In this document: piece after piece, positions 17,036 to 27,500 of the stretch
Numbering within the stretch: position 1 is the first letter of the stretch
How the letters are laid out: every line of letters starts with the position of its first letter
Assembly (NCBI GenBank): GCA_015063165.1
Contig: SUSZ01000008.1
Span: 1 to 64,000, forward strand
From: Thermoplasmata archaeon
GTDB lineage: Archaea; Thermoplasmatota; Thermoplasmata; Methanomassiliicoccales; Methanomethylophilaceae
Length of the DNA: 64,000 nt
Direction: 5' to 3'
Position numbers and translations under genes: made by a program
The notes under the pieces: model-generated
What the model saw: only the letters and a program-made list of their open reading frames with translations
The model's database searches: none
What the model was told of the DNA's origin: nothing

Positions 17036-17434
17036 GGGGACGAGCCCGGCCAAGCGCTCATCCTCCACAAGGGAACGGCAACCTCTAGCCCTCTCGGCTC
17101 ACCCTCCAGAGCGACTCCCACGATGAGCGCGTCACCGAGGCCTTGCACAAGGTCGTCCCGGCAGACGCCGCCTCAGAGAGTCTGGACGCCGTGAACCGCT
17201 ACGCCTGCGAACTCGATGGGTTCGTCACCATCATCAACCCTTGGCACCTGGAGACCTTCTACGGCTCCGGCCCCGCCATGGTGAGCGAGTTCCCCGGCAG
17301 GGCCCTTGTGGGGCGGTGCTGACGACGGTACTGACGGACGTCGCCGAGCCGGTCGAGGTGAATTACAAAGGAAGCGCCATCCAAGTCCTCGGTGTAGGTC
17401 CCAAGGCCTTCCTATGGCTGTACTGCCTTGGCAG
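17036..17434 (+). pseudogene. Decayed coding remnant left of the direct repeat
   Basis: A protein-like stretch (DAVNRYACELDGFVTII, then NPWHLETFYGSG) runs to a TGA near 17331. A second protein-like stretch (VEVNYKGSAIQVLGVGPKAFLWLY) follows in another frame, which looks like one gene broken by a frameshift near 17325. It is GC-rich, unlike the flanking AT-rich DNA. The family is not recognised. No start or intact frame remains. Confidence 0.4.
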
Positions 17435-17509
17435 TATGGTGCGGAAAGGCCGAAAACCATTGAATTCGAAAAGAGGATATCTGGACAGTAAGTCGAGCGG
17501 ACCCGTCGG
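17435..17509. repeat. Left copy of the 75-bp direct repeat (att-like)
   Basis: Matches 42758-42832 at 74 of 75 positions (A at 17474 versus T at 42797), same orientation, 25,323 bp apart. The right copy includes the last 12 nt of the tRNA-Arg(CCG) gene; the left copy stops matching inside the would-be tRNA, so it is the incomplete side. Confidence 0.9.
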
Positions 17510-17652
17510 AACCCGCTTAAGGCAATAGCCAGACATCGGAAATCATGGTAACTCATGCCCCGTATGCCGGTATAAGCTCGGTAACATGTCTCCCGATTCA
17601 TCTTTTATCGCTGCCTTGAAGGAACGCTCCGAAGGAGGATGACGGATAACGT

Positions 17653-18873
17653 TCAGTAACTCTCTTTTTCCAGGAACTCCTTGAGCGAACAACAGATTAT
17701 CCCGGTTTCGGTGACCCCGCGGTAAGCTCCGGGCTCCATCATGACCACGAATTTCGGGAAGCTGTCCGGCATCTTGGCGAGATTTCCGAATTCCCTGTCG
17801 AAGGTCTCTTTACTGTCGATAAGCGAACAGGCCTGGATGTAAAGCCTCGAACCGTCCTTGATGGCCACGATGTCTATCTCCCTGCCGCTATAATCGCCGA
17901 CATACACCTCGTAGCCCCTGTACATGAGTTCGGTGAAGAGGATGTTTTCCATGTGTCCGGAGATGTCCTCTGGCCTGTATCCCAGCATCGAATGCTTCAG
18001 CCCCAGGTCCGTGGCATAATACTTGTGTTTATTCTCGAGGATCCTCCTTCCTTTGAGATCGAAAACGTTGGCACGTATTATCAGGTTCGCTGCTTCGAGA
18101 TGCCCGATATATTCGTTTACCGTATCCACAGTTGTCTTTGAACCCGTCGATCTTATGGTTGCGCAGATGTTGTTGGAAGAGACGTAATTGCCTATGGTGG
18201 ACAGGATCGTACGGTATATGTCCCTCAAGAGCACGTGATTGCGTATGTTGAACCTCTGTTCGATGTCTTTCGAAAGGATCACTTCCGTGATGTCCCTCAC
18301 GGTCTGCATGCAGGATCTCTCGGACATGTCCGAGATCCACAGAATGGGGAATCCGCCTATGCGCATGTATCTGTCCAGGACGTCCTTTTCCGGCAGAATG
18401 CGTTGCGCAAAAACCTTGCATTCCGCATACGACAGGGGAAGCATGCGTATGCGATTGTACCTGCCCCCGAGATGGGTAGAATACTCGGACGAGAGAAGAT
18501 TGGCATTGGATCCTGTAAGATAGATGTCGAACATCTTCCTGGCGATGAGATCGCGTATCGCCAGCTCCCATTTCTCTATGTTCTGGATCTCGTCCACGAT
18601 CAGGACATTGTCGGTTCCTTCACGACATTCCGATTCGATGTAGGAGAGGAGTTTCTCCCAATCGTTCAGATGGAAGAATTCGTGAAGCTCCGTATTTATG
18701 TAGACGACATTGGCATCGGTCAGATGCTGGCGGTATATCTCCAGCAGGGTCGATTTTCCGCAGCGGCGAACGCCTGTTATGACTTTAGCGTTACCATTGC
18801 CGACGAACGGTTCGATCTCAGCGAGATACCTGTCACGCGATACCAAAGATCCTTCCATAATGCTCCATGCCAT
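17653..18873 (-). CDS. ATP-binding protein, AAA_14/DUF4143 family
   Basis: A 406-residue protein. The N-terminal AAA domain has Walker A GVRRCGKST (~34-42) and Walker B VLIVDEIQ (~89-96), with a sensor-like YLTGSNANLLSSE. The C-terminal DUF4143 part contains YYATDLGLKHSMLGYR and a restriction-endonuclease-like core: GYEVYVGDYSGREIDIV then IQACSLI. Such proteins are common, often multicopy, in archaea and gut bacteria; their function is not established, though the nuclease-like fold suggests DNA or nucleotide targeting. First complete gene inside the left repeat. The start may be the ATG at 18873 or 18858. An upstream dyad may regulate it. Confidence 0.85.
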   Translation of the reverse strand: MAWSIMEGSLVSRDRYLAEIEPFVGNGNAKVITGVRRCGKSTLLEIYRQHLTDANVVYINTELHEFFHLNDWEKLLSYIESECREGTDNVLIVDEIQNIEKWELAIRDLIARKMFDIYLTGSNANLLSSEYSTHLGGRYNRIRMLPLSYAECKVFAQRILPEKDVLDRYMRIGGFPILWISDMSERSCMQTVRDITEVILSKDIEQRFNIRNHVLLRDIYRTILSTIGNYVSSNNICATIRSTGSKTTVDTVNEYIGHLEAANLIIRANVFDLKGRRILENKHKYYATDLGLKHSMLGYRPEDISGHMENILFTELMYRGYEVYVGDYSGREIDIVAIKDGSRLYIQACSLIDSKETFDREFGNLAKMPDSFPKFVVMMEPGAYRGVTETGIICCSLKEFLEKESY

Positions 18874-18938
18874 GCTTTGTATTAAAGTGTTATGATTTTA
18901 GCATTATATACAATGATAAATTATTCTATAACGTGATT

Positions 18939-18962
18939 TATATCATTACATAAAATGATATA
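18939..18962. promoter_or_regulatory. Dyad upstream of the DUF4143 ATPase gene
   Basis: Perfect inverted repeat TATATCATT-ACATAA-AATGATATA about 65 bp before the gene. A related half-site (ACAATGATAA) lies between it and the gene. Candidate operator within a very AT-rich promoter. Confidence 0.5.
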
Positions 18963-19039
18963 ATCTCTCATATCCATGACAAACTGGTAAAGCAAATCTG
19001 CCCCCGCCCGCGACCGCCCGGCGTTGACCGATCCTTCGG

Positions 19040-19600
19040 TCAGACCCTCTCCAGGCTTCCGGGGTCCTTCATGAAATCGATGACGTTCATTATCACGATC
19101 CCTTTCTCGTTCACATGGGGCGGAACGTCGTCCCCTACCAGCACCACCTTTTTGAACGCGTCGTTCATCTTCAAGAACGGCCTGAGCTCCTGCATTTGCT
19201 TATCCGGCTCGTCCATCCTGTATGCGGATTGCAGATAGATCCTGTAGCCGCCCTTGTTCGCGACGAAATCGATCTCCAGCTGCTTGTATTCCCTTTTCCC
19301 GTCCTTGTAGTCCCGGATGCCGATCACGCCCACGTCGACGGAGTATCCCCTGTATCTCAGCTCGTTGTAGATGGCATTCTCCATGAGGTGATTGTACTCG
19401 TTCTGTCTGAAGCCGAGCTTGGCGTTCCTCAGACCGAGGTCGACTGCGTAGTATTTGGAAGGGGTGTCGACGTACCAGTTGCCTTTGAGATCAAATCTTC
19501 TCGACCTCTCGAAGAGGAACTCATCCTCCAGGTGCGAGATGTAGTTGGATACGGTGGCCCCGTCGACTTTGATCCTGAGGCCCTGCATCGCATCGGCAGC
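19040..19600 (-). pseudogene. Truncated DUF4143 protein (C-terminal part only)
   Basis: Residues correspond to the DUF4143 half of the neighbouring ATPase: YYAVDLGLRNAKLGFR, ENAIYNELRYRGYSVDVG, the nuclease-like KQLEIDFVANKG with YLQSAYR, and a C-terminal strand ending FMKDPG. The whole P-loop domain is missing. The frame begins at an internal MQGLRIKV and, 15-20 bp upstream, runs into an unrelated repeat (19603-19873). This is a gene cut by recombination with the repeat, now lacking its own promoter. Confidence 0.8.
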
Positions 19601-19602
19601 CG

Positions 19603-19873
19603 ATCGTGGAGGACGTGAGCATCACGAGAACTTTTGATGGAGGTGGAAGGCCGACCGAGGAACATCTGCCCATGCCCCCAACAACCTAACACCTAACAGG
19701 AAACAAGGATTCGCAGGGAGGGACGTCGGAGTCGCCGCGTCCCGATGGAGGAGCGTCCAGGCGGGGCTTTTATACATAGGCCTACGCTCCGAGAAGACAG
19801 GGCCAATAACCTAACAGCCTAACAACCTAACAGCAAACAAGGCGCCGGAGGGCGGGACGGCCGGGCATGCCCC
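19603..19873 (+). repeat. Island repeat, copy A (IVEDV...PNNLT family)
   Basis: Similar to 35145-35320 (copy B) and 41941-42234 (copy C). The plus strand encodes the peptide IVEDVSITRTFDGGG and then RPTEEHLPMP. A second half begins with AACCTAACAGC and encodes NNLTANKAPEGGTAGHAP. Copy A lacks the start of the unit and abuts the truncated DUF4143 gene. Confidence 0.85.
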
Positions 19874-20500
19874 CTTTACTTCTGCCAGAGCCCCGACGGG
19901 CATGCCCGAGCGCCGAGGTACTCTTGCATGGGCAATGCCCTGTCGGTGCCGCTGGTCGAGAGGATGGGCCGCAGACTCATCGAAGCCGACGGCGAGCAAG
20001 CGTCAACGGACATGTAATTTCTCAGGTTCAGAACATAGCAGAAGGATGGAAAAAAGGCCGGAACCGCAGATTATCGATTGCCTTAAAGGTGCGCCTGTCA
20101 TCGCCTTCCGGGCCTCCCGAGCTCCGATACTATTTAACACTTAGTTAGTGGGCTCGCCCGGGTTTGACACCCGACGGGCCAGCGATCGGGATACAGGGGG
20201 CAACGTGGTCCGGAAAATGCCTGTTGGAGCTGTTGTGGGGAACTCTCAGAAGGCAGGATGCCGGCCCTGGTGGGACGGGGTCGGGATGAGATGCGACCAA
20301 ATAATCCTAACATGATCTTGAAATGAACGTAGATAACGAAATTCTGTTAACTCCTTTAACTCTTTAACAAACGGGAGCGGCAGGAACCGGCCAGGGGAGG
20401 CGCAAAATGGGCTGGAAGCGGCGAGCCAAGAATAAGAGCGGGACGGCGGAGGGCCCGCCGCCGTGGTTTGTCCGCCGGGGCCTCCGCCGGCGGGATGGTC
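19874..20500. other. Non-coding or decayed region
   Basis: About 630 bases between copy A of the repeat and the surface-protein gene. Short frames continue from the repeat (for example to 20144) but show no recognisable domain. The part from 20300 to 20370 is AT-rich with short CTTTAAC repeats. No RNA gene recognised. Confidence 0.4.
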
Positions 20501-23500
20501 TCAGGAGGTCTGGACGAGGACCTTTCCTGATCCCTCGAACGTCTTGCCCGCCAGGCCGGAGGCGGAGACCGGCAGCTTGGCCCCGTCGGCCCCGCAGAAG
20601 GAGTACCTGAAGAAGGCCTTGGGGTCGACGCTCTCCAGGCCGGGCGAGAAGGCCGCCTCGCGGAGGTCGTTCCCGGTGAAGGCGCCGTACCCTATAGTCT
20701 CGGCCGAGGACAGGTCCGCCCTCGTCAGGGCGCAATTATAGAACGCGTGCTTCCCGACCGTGACGACCCTGCTCAGGTCCGCGTCGGCCAGCGAACTGCA
20801 GCCGCTGAAGGCGCTCGTGCCCAGCGCGGCCTCGCCGCCGAAGGTCACCGATCCGAGGCTCCTGCAGCCGAAGAAGGCGTACGGCCCGACGGACACGGGG
20901 CCGCCGAAGGATACGGACCTCAGGCTCTGGAGGCCGCTGAAGGCCTTGGACGCCACGGAGGTCACCTCCCAGTCGAACCCGAGGTATCTGACGGTAGCGG
21001 GGATGGACAGCTCGGCCGCATCCTCCCCGGCGGAACGGACCGCCGAGAGCGCCTTGGACTCCCCGCTGCCGATGATCCTGTACTTCACGTCCCCGCTTAC
21101 GATGGTGCCCCCGGGCTTCGGTACGTACAGCCCTAGATGGGCGGCGTCCTCGCCGGTGAACTTGTGGCCCGCCAGGGCGTCGTCGAGGGCCATCTCCGTC
21201 TCGCCGTCGCGGAAGACGCATCCGTCGAATGCGCCATCGCCGACCTCCGCCAGGGTGTCGCAGAAGACCACGTAGGAGAGCGCCGAACAACCGGAGAAGG
21301 CCTCCGCGCCTATCTTCGTCGTGCCGTCCGCCAGCTTCAGGACCTCCAGGGTGCTGCCCCGGAAGGCGCCCTCGCCGATGGAGACGACGCTACCGGGCAC
21401 GCTGACGTAGCGGAAGTAGGAAACGTCCCCGCTGCCCTGCTCGGCCTTGAGGGCAGTTCCGGCGCTCTCGAACGCAGAGGCGGCGATGGCGGTCACGGTG
21501 TCGGGTATGACCAGCCTCTGCTTGGAGGCGGGGAACTTCAGGAGCGTCGCCGCCTCCTTGTCGTACAGGACCCCTGCGATCGAGGAGTACTCCACGTTTC
21601 CGGATGAGACCTCGATCGACCTGAGCATGGGCGCGTCCAGGGCCCCCTCCCCGATCGAGGCCACCGAGCTCCCGATGGATATCGTCCCGAGCGTGCCGCA
21701 TCCCGCGAAGGCTCCGTCCGCTATCGCTACGGGCACGTAGCCCTTTCCGTTATACTGAACCTCGTCGGGGATCCTGAGGCCGGAGGGCTCGCCGTACCAT
21801 CCCACGGCGACGGCCAGCCCCTCGCCGCATACCTGGTAGCTGACCCCGTCCTGGACGAACGGCAGGCGCTTCAGTGCCTTGTCGCCGCTGCCCTCGTAGG
21901 CGTACCCGCGGAGGCTCCCGGCGTCCTGAGCCAGGGTCCTCCCGCCCTCGTCCAGGAACGTAAGGCCGTAGAACGCCTGGTCCCCAAGCGACGCCAGCGT
22001 ACGCGGGAGGCAGACGCTCTCCAGGGACGAGCACCAACAGAACGCGCGCTCCCCTATCGATATGGCGCAGGGGATCGACACGGACTCCAGGAATGTGCAT
22101 TCGTAGAACGCGCCGTTCCCAATGGACTCGGCCGACGGCATCGACGCGGATTCGAGGCACGTGCATCTGCTGAACGCCTGCATCCCGATGGACGTCGCGG
22201 CCGGCATCGACACGGATTCGAGGTACGTGCATCTGCTGAACGCGGCGTCGCCGATCGATTCTACGCCCGGCAGGCTCGCGGTCACGAGGCTCTCGCATCC
22301 GCGGAAGGCCAGTATCCCCACGGACCTGACGCCCTCTCCGGCGACGACCTCCTTCACGTAAGTGCCCCACGGGCCGCGCCCGGCCTCGGCGTAGTCGTCC
22401 ATGTAGCCCTCGCCGTCGATCCTCAGCACGCGGTCGAAGCCGACCACCCAGCTGAGGCCCTCGCCGCAGGTACCCTCCCCGTCGGCGCGATACAGCCGCC
22501 CGTCGCCCTCGCCGAGGTAGAGGTGCCCGCGGAGGGCCTCGGCGTCCTGGTCCAGCTCTTCGCCGTCCTGGCCCAGGAACGATAAGTCGCCGAAGGCGTC
22601 CTCCCCTACGGACTCCACGGACGCGGGTATGAGGACCTCGCGAAGGGAGCCGCAGACCTCGAACGCACCATCCCCTATGGACGTCGCGGCCGGCATCGAC
22701 GCGGACTCCAGCGATTCGCAAGAAGAGAATGCGCCGATCCCAATCGACGCCGCAGCCGGCATCTCCACGGACACGAGGGACTTGCAATAATTGAACGCAC
22801 TGTCCCCTATGGACTCGGCGGCCGGCATCGACGCGGACGCGAGTGACGTGCACCCGTTGAACGCACTGTCCCCTATGGACCTGACTCCGCCGCCGGCCAC
22901 GACCTTCGTCACGCCGACGCCCCAGGGGCAGCGGCCACCATCATAGCTCTCCATGTACCCCTCGCCCGCTATGGTCAGGACACCGTCGGCGTCGAGCGAC
23001 CAGTAGAGGCCCTCGCCGCAGGTCCCGTCCCTTTCGGAGCGCCCGAGGGTCCCGTCACCGTCTCCCAGGTACAGGTGCCCGCGGAGGCTCACGGCGTCCT
23101 GGGGCAGCTCCTCCCCGCTCGGACCCTTGAAAACGAGGCCCTCGAACGCCCCGTCCCCTATGCTCTGAACGGACGAGGGGATGAGCACCTCGCGCAGGGA
23201 CGGGCATCCAGAGAACGCGTATTCCCCGATCTTCTCTATTTTAGAAGCGTTGACGATCTCCAGCGAGCCGCACGCAATAAAGGCATGCTCGTGCAGGGAG
23301 ACCACTGTCCAGTCATACCCCTTATGGGTCACCATGCCGGACACCTGGACGGGGGCGCCGCTGAATCCGACGACCTCGACCTCGCGTACGACGGAGTTCT
23401 TTATTATCTTGCAAAGGATGTCGCCTCCCCCGTCCTGGCTGGGGGCCCAGAACCCCTCGTACAGCCCTCCGTCACCGTCGCCCGTGAACGCCCTGCCTTT

Positions 23501-24106
23501 GAGCGAGTCGGCGTCCTTTGTCAGCTTGGTGCCCACGCTGAAGAAGGACACCGTGAAAGCCTCGAACCCGACCGACTCCAGGGCGTCGGAGAACCTTGTG
23601 TACTCCAAGGCGTCGCAGTGGTGGAAGGCTTCATCCCCCACGGAGGTCGCCGAGCCCAGGTCCACGGTCTGAAGGGAACTGCAGCCGTAGAAGGCATGAT
23701 CCCCCACGGAGGTCGCCGAGCCCAGGTCCACGGTCTGAAGGGAATAGCAGTTGTTGAAGGCGTAGTCCTCCACAGTGGTCGCCGAGCCCAGGTCCACGGT
23801 CTGAAGGGAGACGCAGTTGTTGAAGGCGTTTTCCTCCACGGACACGACCGTCCATTCGGCCTCGCCGAAGCTCACCGTGCCGTACACATGCTCGGGGCTG
23901 CCACTGTAGCTGGTTATTTTCACCTGGTGTGAGCCCTCGTCCGTCACCTCGTAGTCGATGCCGTCTACAGTGAACGCTTCGGCGTCCTCTGCGACGGATA
24001 TGGCCGCTAGGGCGGCGACCAGGGCCAGGGCCAGCGCGACCCTCGCGGCGAGCCCTCCCAGGCGGGGCATCGCCATGCTCTCCACAGATTCTCCGTCTGC
24101 TTTCAT
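20501..24106 (-). CDS. BspA-like leucine-rich repeat surface protein (paralogue A)
   Basis: About 1201 residues from ATG 24106. A signal peptide (VALALALVAALAAISVAE) is followed by LRR_5/BspA repeats of the form x-V-G-D-x-A-F-x-x-C-x-S-L-x-x-V-D-L. Several blocks (ATTVEDYAFNNCYSLQTVDL and near-identical copies) are tandem duplications at DNA level. The middle carries runs of SASMPAAxSIGDGAF repeats. The C-terminal part, ending FEGSGKVLVQTS, aligns with the other two paralogues. Unlike them it lacks the InlB-type GWSPEPG segment. It is secreted; no anchor is visible. Its role is probably adhesion. Confidence 0.88.
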   Translation of the reverse strand: MKADGESVESMAMPRLGGLAARVALALALVAALAAISVAEDAEAFTVDGIDYEVTDEGSHQVKITSYSGSPEHVYGTVSFGEAEWTVVSVEENAFNNCVSLQTVDLGSATTVEDYAFNNCYSLQTVDLGSATSVGDHAFYGCSSLQTVDLGSATSVGDEAFHHCDALEYTRFSDALESVGFEAFTVSFFSVGTKLTKDADSLKGRAFTGDGDGGLYEGFWAPSQDGGGDILCKIIKNSVVREVEVVGFSGAPVQVSGMVTHKGYDWTVVSLHEHAFIACGSLEIVNASKIEKIGEYAFSGCPSLREVLIPSSVQSIGDGAFEGLVFKGPSGEELPQDAVSLRGHLYLGDGDGTLGRSERDGTCGEGLYWSLDADGVLTIAGEGYMESYDGGRCPWGVGVTKVVAGGGVRSIGDSAFNGCTSLASASMPAAESIGDSAFNYCKSLVSVEMPAAASIGIGAFSSCESLESASMPAATSIGDGAFEVCGSLREVLIPASVESVGEDAFGDLSFLGQDGEELDQDAEALRGHLYLGEGDGRLYRADGEGTCGEGLSWVVGFDRVLRIDGEGYMDDYAEAGRGPWGTYVKEVVAGEGVRSVGILAFRGCESLVTASLPGVESIGDAAFSRCTYLESVSMPAATSIGMQAFSRCTCLESASMPSAESIGNGAFYECTFLESVSIPCAISIGERAFCWCSSLESVCLPRTLASLGDQAFYGLTFLDEGGRTLAQDAGSLRGYAYEGSGDKALKRLPFVQDGVSYQVCGEGLAVAVGWYGEPSGLRIPDEVQYNGKGYVPVAIADGAFAGCGTLGTISIGSSVASIGEGALDAPMLRSIEVSSGNVEYSSIAGVLYDKEAATLLKFPASKQRLVIPDTVTAIAASAFESAGTALKAEQGSGDVSYFRYVSVPGSVVSIGEGAFRGSTLEVLKLADGTTKIGAEAFSGCSALSYVVFCDTLAEVGDGAFDGCVFRDGETEMALDDALAGHKFTGEDAAHLGLYVPKPGGTIVSGDVKYRIIGSGESKALSAVRSAGEDAAELSIPATVRYLGFDWEVTSVASKAFSGLQSLRSVSFGGPVSVGPYAFFGCRSLGSVTFGGEAALGTSAFSGCSSLADADLSRVVTVGKHAFYNCALTRADLSSAETIGYGAFTGNDLREAAFSPGLESVDPKAFFRYSFCGADGAKLPVSASGLAGKTFEGSGKVLVQTS

Positions 24107-24120
24107 GATATCTGAAATTG

Positions 24121-24480
24121 TCACGCGTCGTCAGGATAAAACAGGTTCGCCCTCCCGGGACCGCCGCCTCGCCCCCTCCTCGAAGGCGCCCTCCTGTCCC
24201 ACACGTACCCGCCGAAGCATCCCCCGCACCGGTCCCTCCCCCAGCAGGGGTTGGACTCCCTCCAGTTGAAGCAGCCCCTCCGCAGGCATGATTTGCAGGC
24301 CCTCTCGTTCGGGTGCATCGACAGGTTCGCTAGTGCTGGTACGTCGTGGCTCAGCCTCAGCCGTATCCCCGGCCCCTCGGCGCACCCACATAGCTGGGAG
24401 AACAACCCGCCAGAGCGAGGCGGCGAGCGATGGGGGAGCTCGGCCCTCGCCGGCGCCCCGCTCCGCCCGCCCTTCAGCAT
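24121..24480 (-). pseudogene. Partial copy of the Cys-rich ORF
   Basis: Residues LFSQLCGCAE, DVPALANLSMHPNERACKSC and NWRESNPCWGRDRCGGCFGG match the ORF at 28805-29368 over about 80 residues, with a few conservative changes (Cys to Ser in LSHDV). The N-terminal half is missing. The frame ends at 24121, next to the surface-protein gene start, the same order as at the other copy, so ORF and surface gene were duplicated together. Confidence 0.7.
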
Positions 24481-24570
24481 CCTTGCATCGATGCATGGCG
24501 GCTCGGCCGGTTCGCACAGGAATGGCCGCGGGAAGTGGTTTGCCGCCGGGAGGGCCCCGGCATGATGGTT

Positions 24571-27500
24571 TCAAACAGTCTGGACGAGGACCTTCCCGGA
24601 GCCCTCGAACGCCTTGCCTGCCAGGGAAGAGGCGGACACGGCGAGCCTACCGCCGTAGGAGTCCTTGAAGGCGTACCCGTAGAAGGCCTTGGAGTCGACG
24701 TCGGAGAGGCCGTCGGAGAACGCCACCCTCTGGAGGTCGTTCCCGGTGAAGGCCCCGTACCCTATGCTGGCCGCGGAGGACAGGTCGACGTCCGTCAGGG
24801 AACAGCCGTAGAACGCGTGCTCCCCGATGCTCCGGGCACCATCTATGAAGGCGTGAGCCAGGCCGGAGCATCCGCTGAAGGCGCTCTCGCCGATGTCGAA
24901 CTTCCCGTCGCCGTAGACGGTTTCGAGGGCCCTGCATCCAGCGAACGCGTAGCCCCCTATGGCAGTCCCCTCGCCCACCGTGACATATTCGAGGCTAGGG
25001 CACTTGGCGAACGCCTTGAAGCCGACGTCCACCATGCTGTCGACGGACGTGATCGCGGCGTCGCCCATGAACGCCTTGGCGCCCACGGAGGTCACCTTCC
25101 AGAGGAACCCCAGGTAGCGGACCTCGCCGAGGACGGTGACGTCCTTCCTCGAGGCGCCGTCGGCGAACCCTATGAGGACGGCCTCCTTCGCATCGGCGCT
25201 GGCGGTTATCCTGTAAGAGTAGTCCCCCGCGCGGAAGGTCCCGCCGGCTGCGGGCACGTACACCTCCAGGCTGGAGCTGTCCCTGCCGGTGAACTTGTGG
25301 CTCCTCATGTCGACGGTGTAGCCTTCCGAGATGCTGCCGTCCTCCCAATGGAAGGCGCACCCGGAGAACGAGTCCGGCTCGGCGGACAGCCAGAAGCCGG
25401 GGAACACCACGTAGCTCAGGGAGGAGCATCCGGAGAACGCGCCGCCGCCGACTTGGGTCGGCTCCACGCCGTCCCGGTCCTCGAACTTCAGCACCTCCAG
25501 GGTGCTGCCGGAGAAGGCGTCCTCGCCTATCCTGGTGACCGAGGCGGGTATGCTGACGTAGCGGAAGTAGGATATCGGCCCGCTGTCGTGGTCCGCCTTG
25601 AGGGCCGCGCCAGCATTCTGGAACGCCCCCGCGGCGATCTCCGTGACGGTGGAGGGTATCACCAGCCTCTGCTTCGAGGCCGGGAACTTGAGGAGGACGC
25701 CGGCATCCTTGTCGTAAAGCACTCCGGCGATCGAGGAGTAGGCGGCGTTGCCGGAGGAGACCTCCAGAGACCTGAGGTGCGGGCTGTCGAGGGCCCCGTC
25801 GCCGATGGTCGCGATCAAGTCGCCGATGGATAGCGACGTCACGGTCCTGCATTCGGCGAAGGCCGAGTCGGCGATCGAGGTCGGCGCGTAGGACTCGCCG
25901 CCGTTCTCCACGGAGGAGGGGACGGACAGCGACACGGGGGACCCCTCGAAGCCCACGGCGGACACCTCCCCGTCGGACACTATGCGGTAGACTACGGAGT
26001 CCACGACGAAGGTCAGGGGGCGCTCCCCGAAGACCGCGGTGGCGGTCATGGGCCCGGTTACCTGGACGGAGGGGACCTCCCAGCGGAGGAACACGGGCAT
26101 GGAGTCCTCTCCTGGCGCCGCGGGAGTGGCCTCGACGGCCTCGTCCCCCACATGGAGGACTCTGCCCTCGGCGTACACCGGCGCCCTGTAGGGGGCGACG
26201 ACCGAGCCCTTCGAGACCGCGCCGCTCCCCTCTACGCTTATGGCGACCTCGTAGGACCTCTCGGTCGCCACGATGCTCGATGCGATCAAGCAGCCGCCGA
26301 AGATCGAGGAATCCCCGTCGGGGAGAGGGACTCCGTCCATCGTCCATCCGGAGAACGAGTACGCGTAGCGCCCGTCGTCCTGCGGGACGAGGTTGGTCAG
26401 CCTGATCCCTCCTAACGCCAGGCTCGTGCCGTCCACAACTGCGACGGTGCCGGGAGCGACCCTGAACGACATGCTCGTCGAGCTCCCGCTCGCCTTGGCC
26501 ACGACGACCTCGACACTGATCTTCTCGTCCGAGGCGGGCGTCCTGTCGAACACCGCCGTGAGGGCCGTGTCCGTCCCTGTGGCCCCGTCCACGAGGCCGG
26601 AGGCCTCCCAGCGGACGAAGCTGTAGACGTACGCGTCCGCCTCGGCGGGCTCGGCGGCGACCTCCGTGCCTCCCAGGATTATCGTAGCTGAGGACATGTC
26701 CTCCGGCAGGGCGGTTCCGTAGGGGACGTCCGCGACCTCGGATAAAGAGACCGTCCCGTAGCCTTCGGGCGAGACTCCCACCGTCACGGGATACGCCCTG
26801 GCGGCGGCGTCGAACACGGCGGTGTATGAAGTCTTCTTGACGGCGGGCCCGGGCTCCGGACTCCATCCCGCGAACTCGTACGTGAACCGGTCGGTGGGCT
26901 CCTTTGTCAGGCCGTCGTGCGACGGCGTCTCGCCCTTCCTGGCGAATGTCGTGTCGGCGAGAGCCCCGGCATCGTCCAGCCAGGAGATCTCGAACGACTC
27001 GTACAGATCCCCGATTCCGAAACCGGTGAACGTCCTGCCCTTGAGCGAGCCGGCGTCGGCGTACAGCCGCTCGTTCCCGCTGTAAAAGTGCACCGAGAAC
27101 GCGTGGTCCCCGACCGACTCCAGCTCGTCGGAGAACCTGGCGAACGTCAGCGCGCCGCAGGCATTGAAGGCCCAGTCCCCCACGGAGGCCGCCGAGCGCA
27201 GGTCCGCGGTCGTCAGGGATACGCAGCCGTAGAAGGCGCGGTCCCCCACGGTGGCCGCCGAGCGCAGGTCCGCGGTAGTCAGGGATACGCAGCCGTAGAA
27301 GGCGTAGTCCCCCACGGAGGCCGCCGAGCGCAGGTCCGCGGTAGTCAGGGAGTCGCAGCCTTCGAAGGCGCGGTCCCCCACGGTGGCCGCCGAGCGCAGG
27401 TCCGCGGTCGTCAAGGATCTGCAGCCGCCGAGGGCGTTGTCCCCCACGGTTACGACCGTCCAGTCGGCTCCGCCGTAGCTGACGGTGCCGCTCAGATGCT

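Noticed and set aside
20150-20200. Possible tRNA-like GGGCTCGCCCGGGTTTGACACCCGACGGGCC
   Set aside because: Only a T-arm-like piece can be folded; no anticodon or D arm is present.
23000-23932. Long plus-strand frames opposite the BspA-like genes (also at 26-28 kb and 35-39 kb)
   Set aside because: They mirror GC-rich LRR repeats on the minus strand and have no domain, signal peptide or start context of their own.
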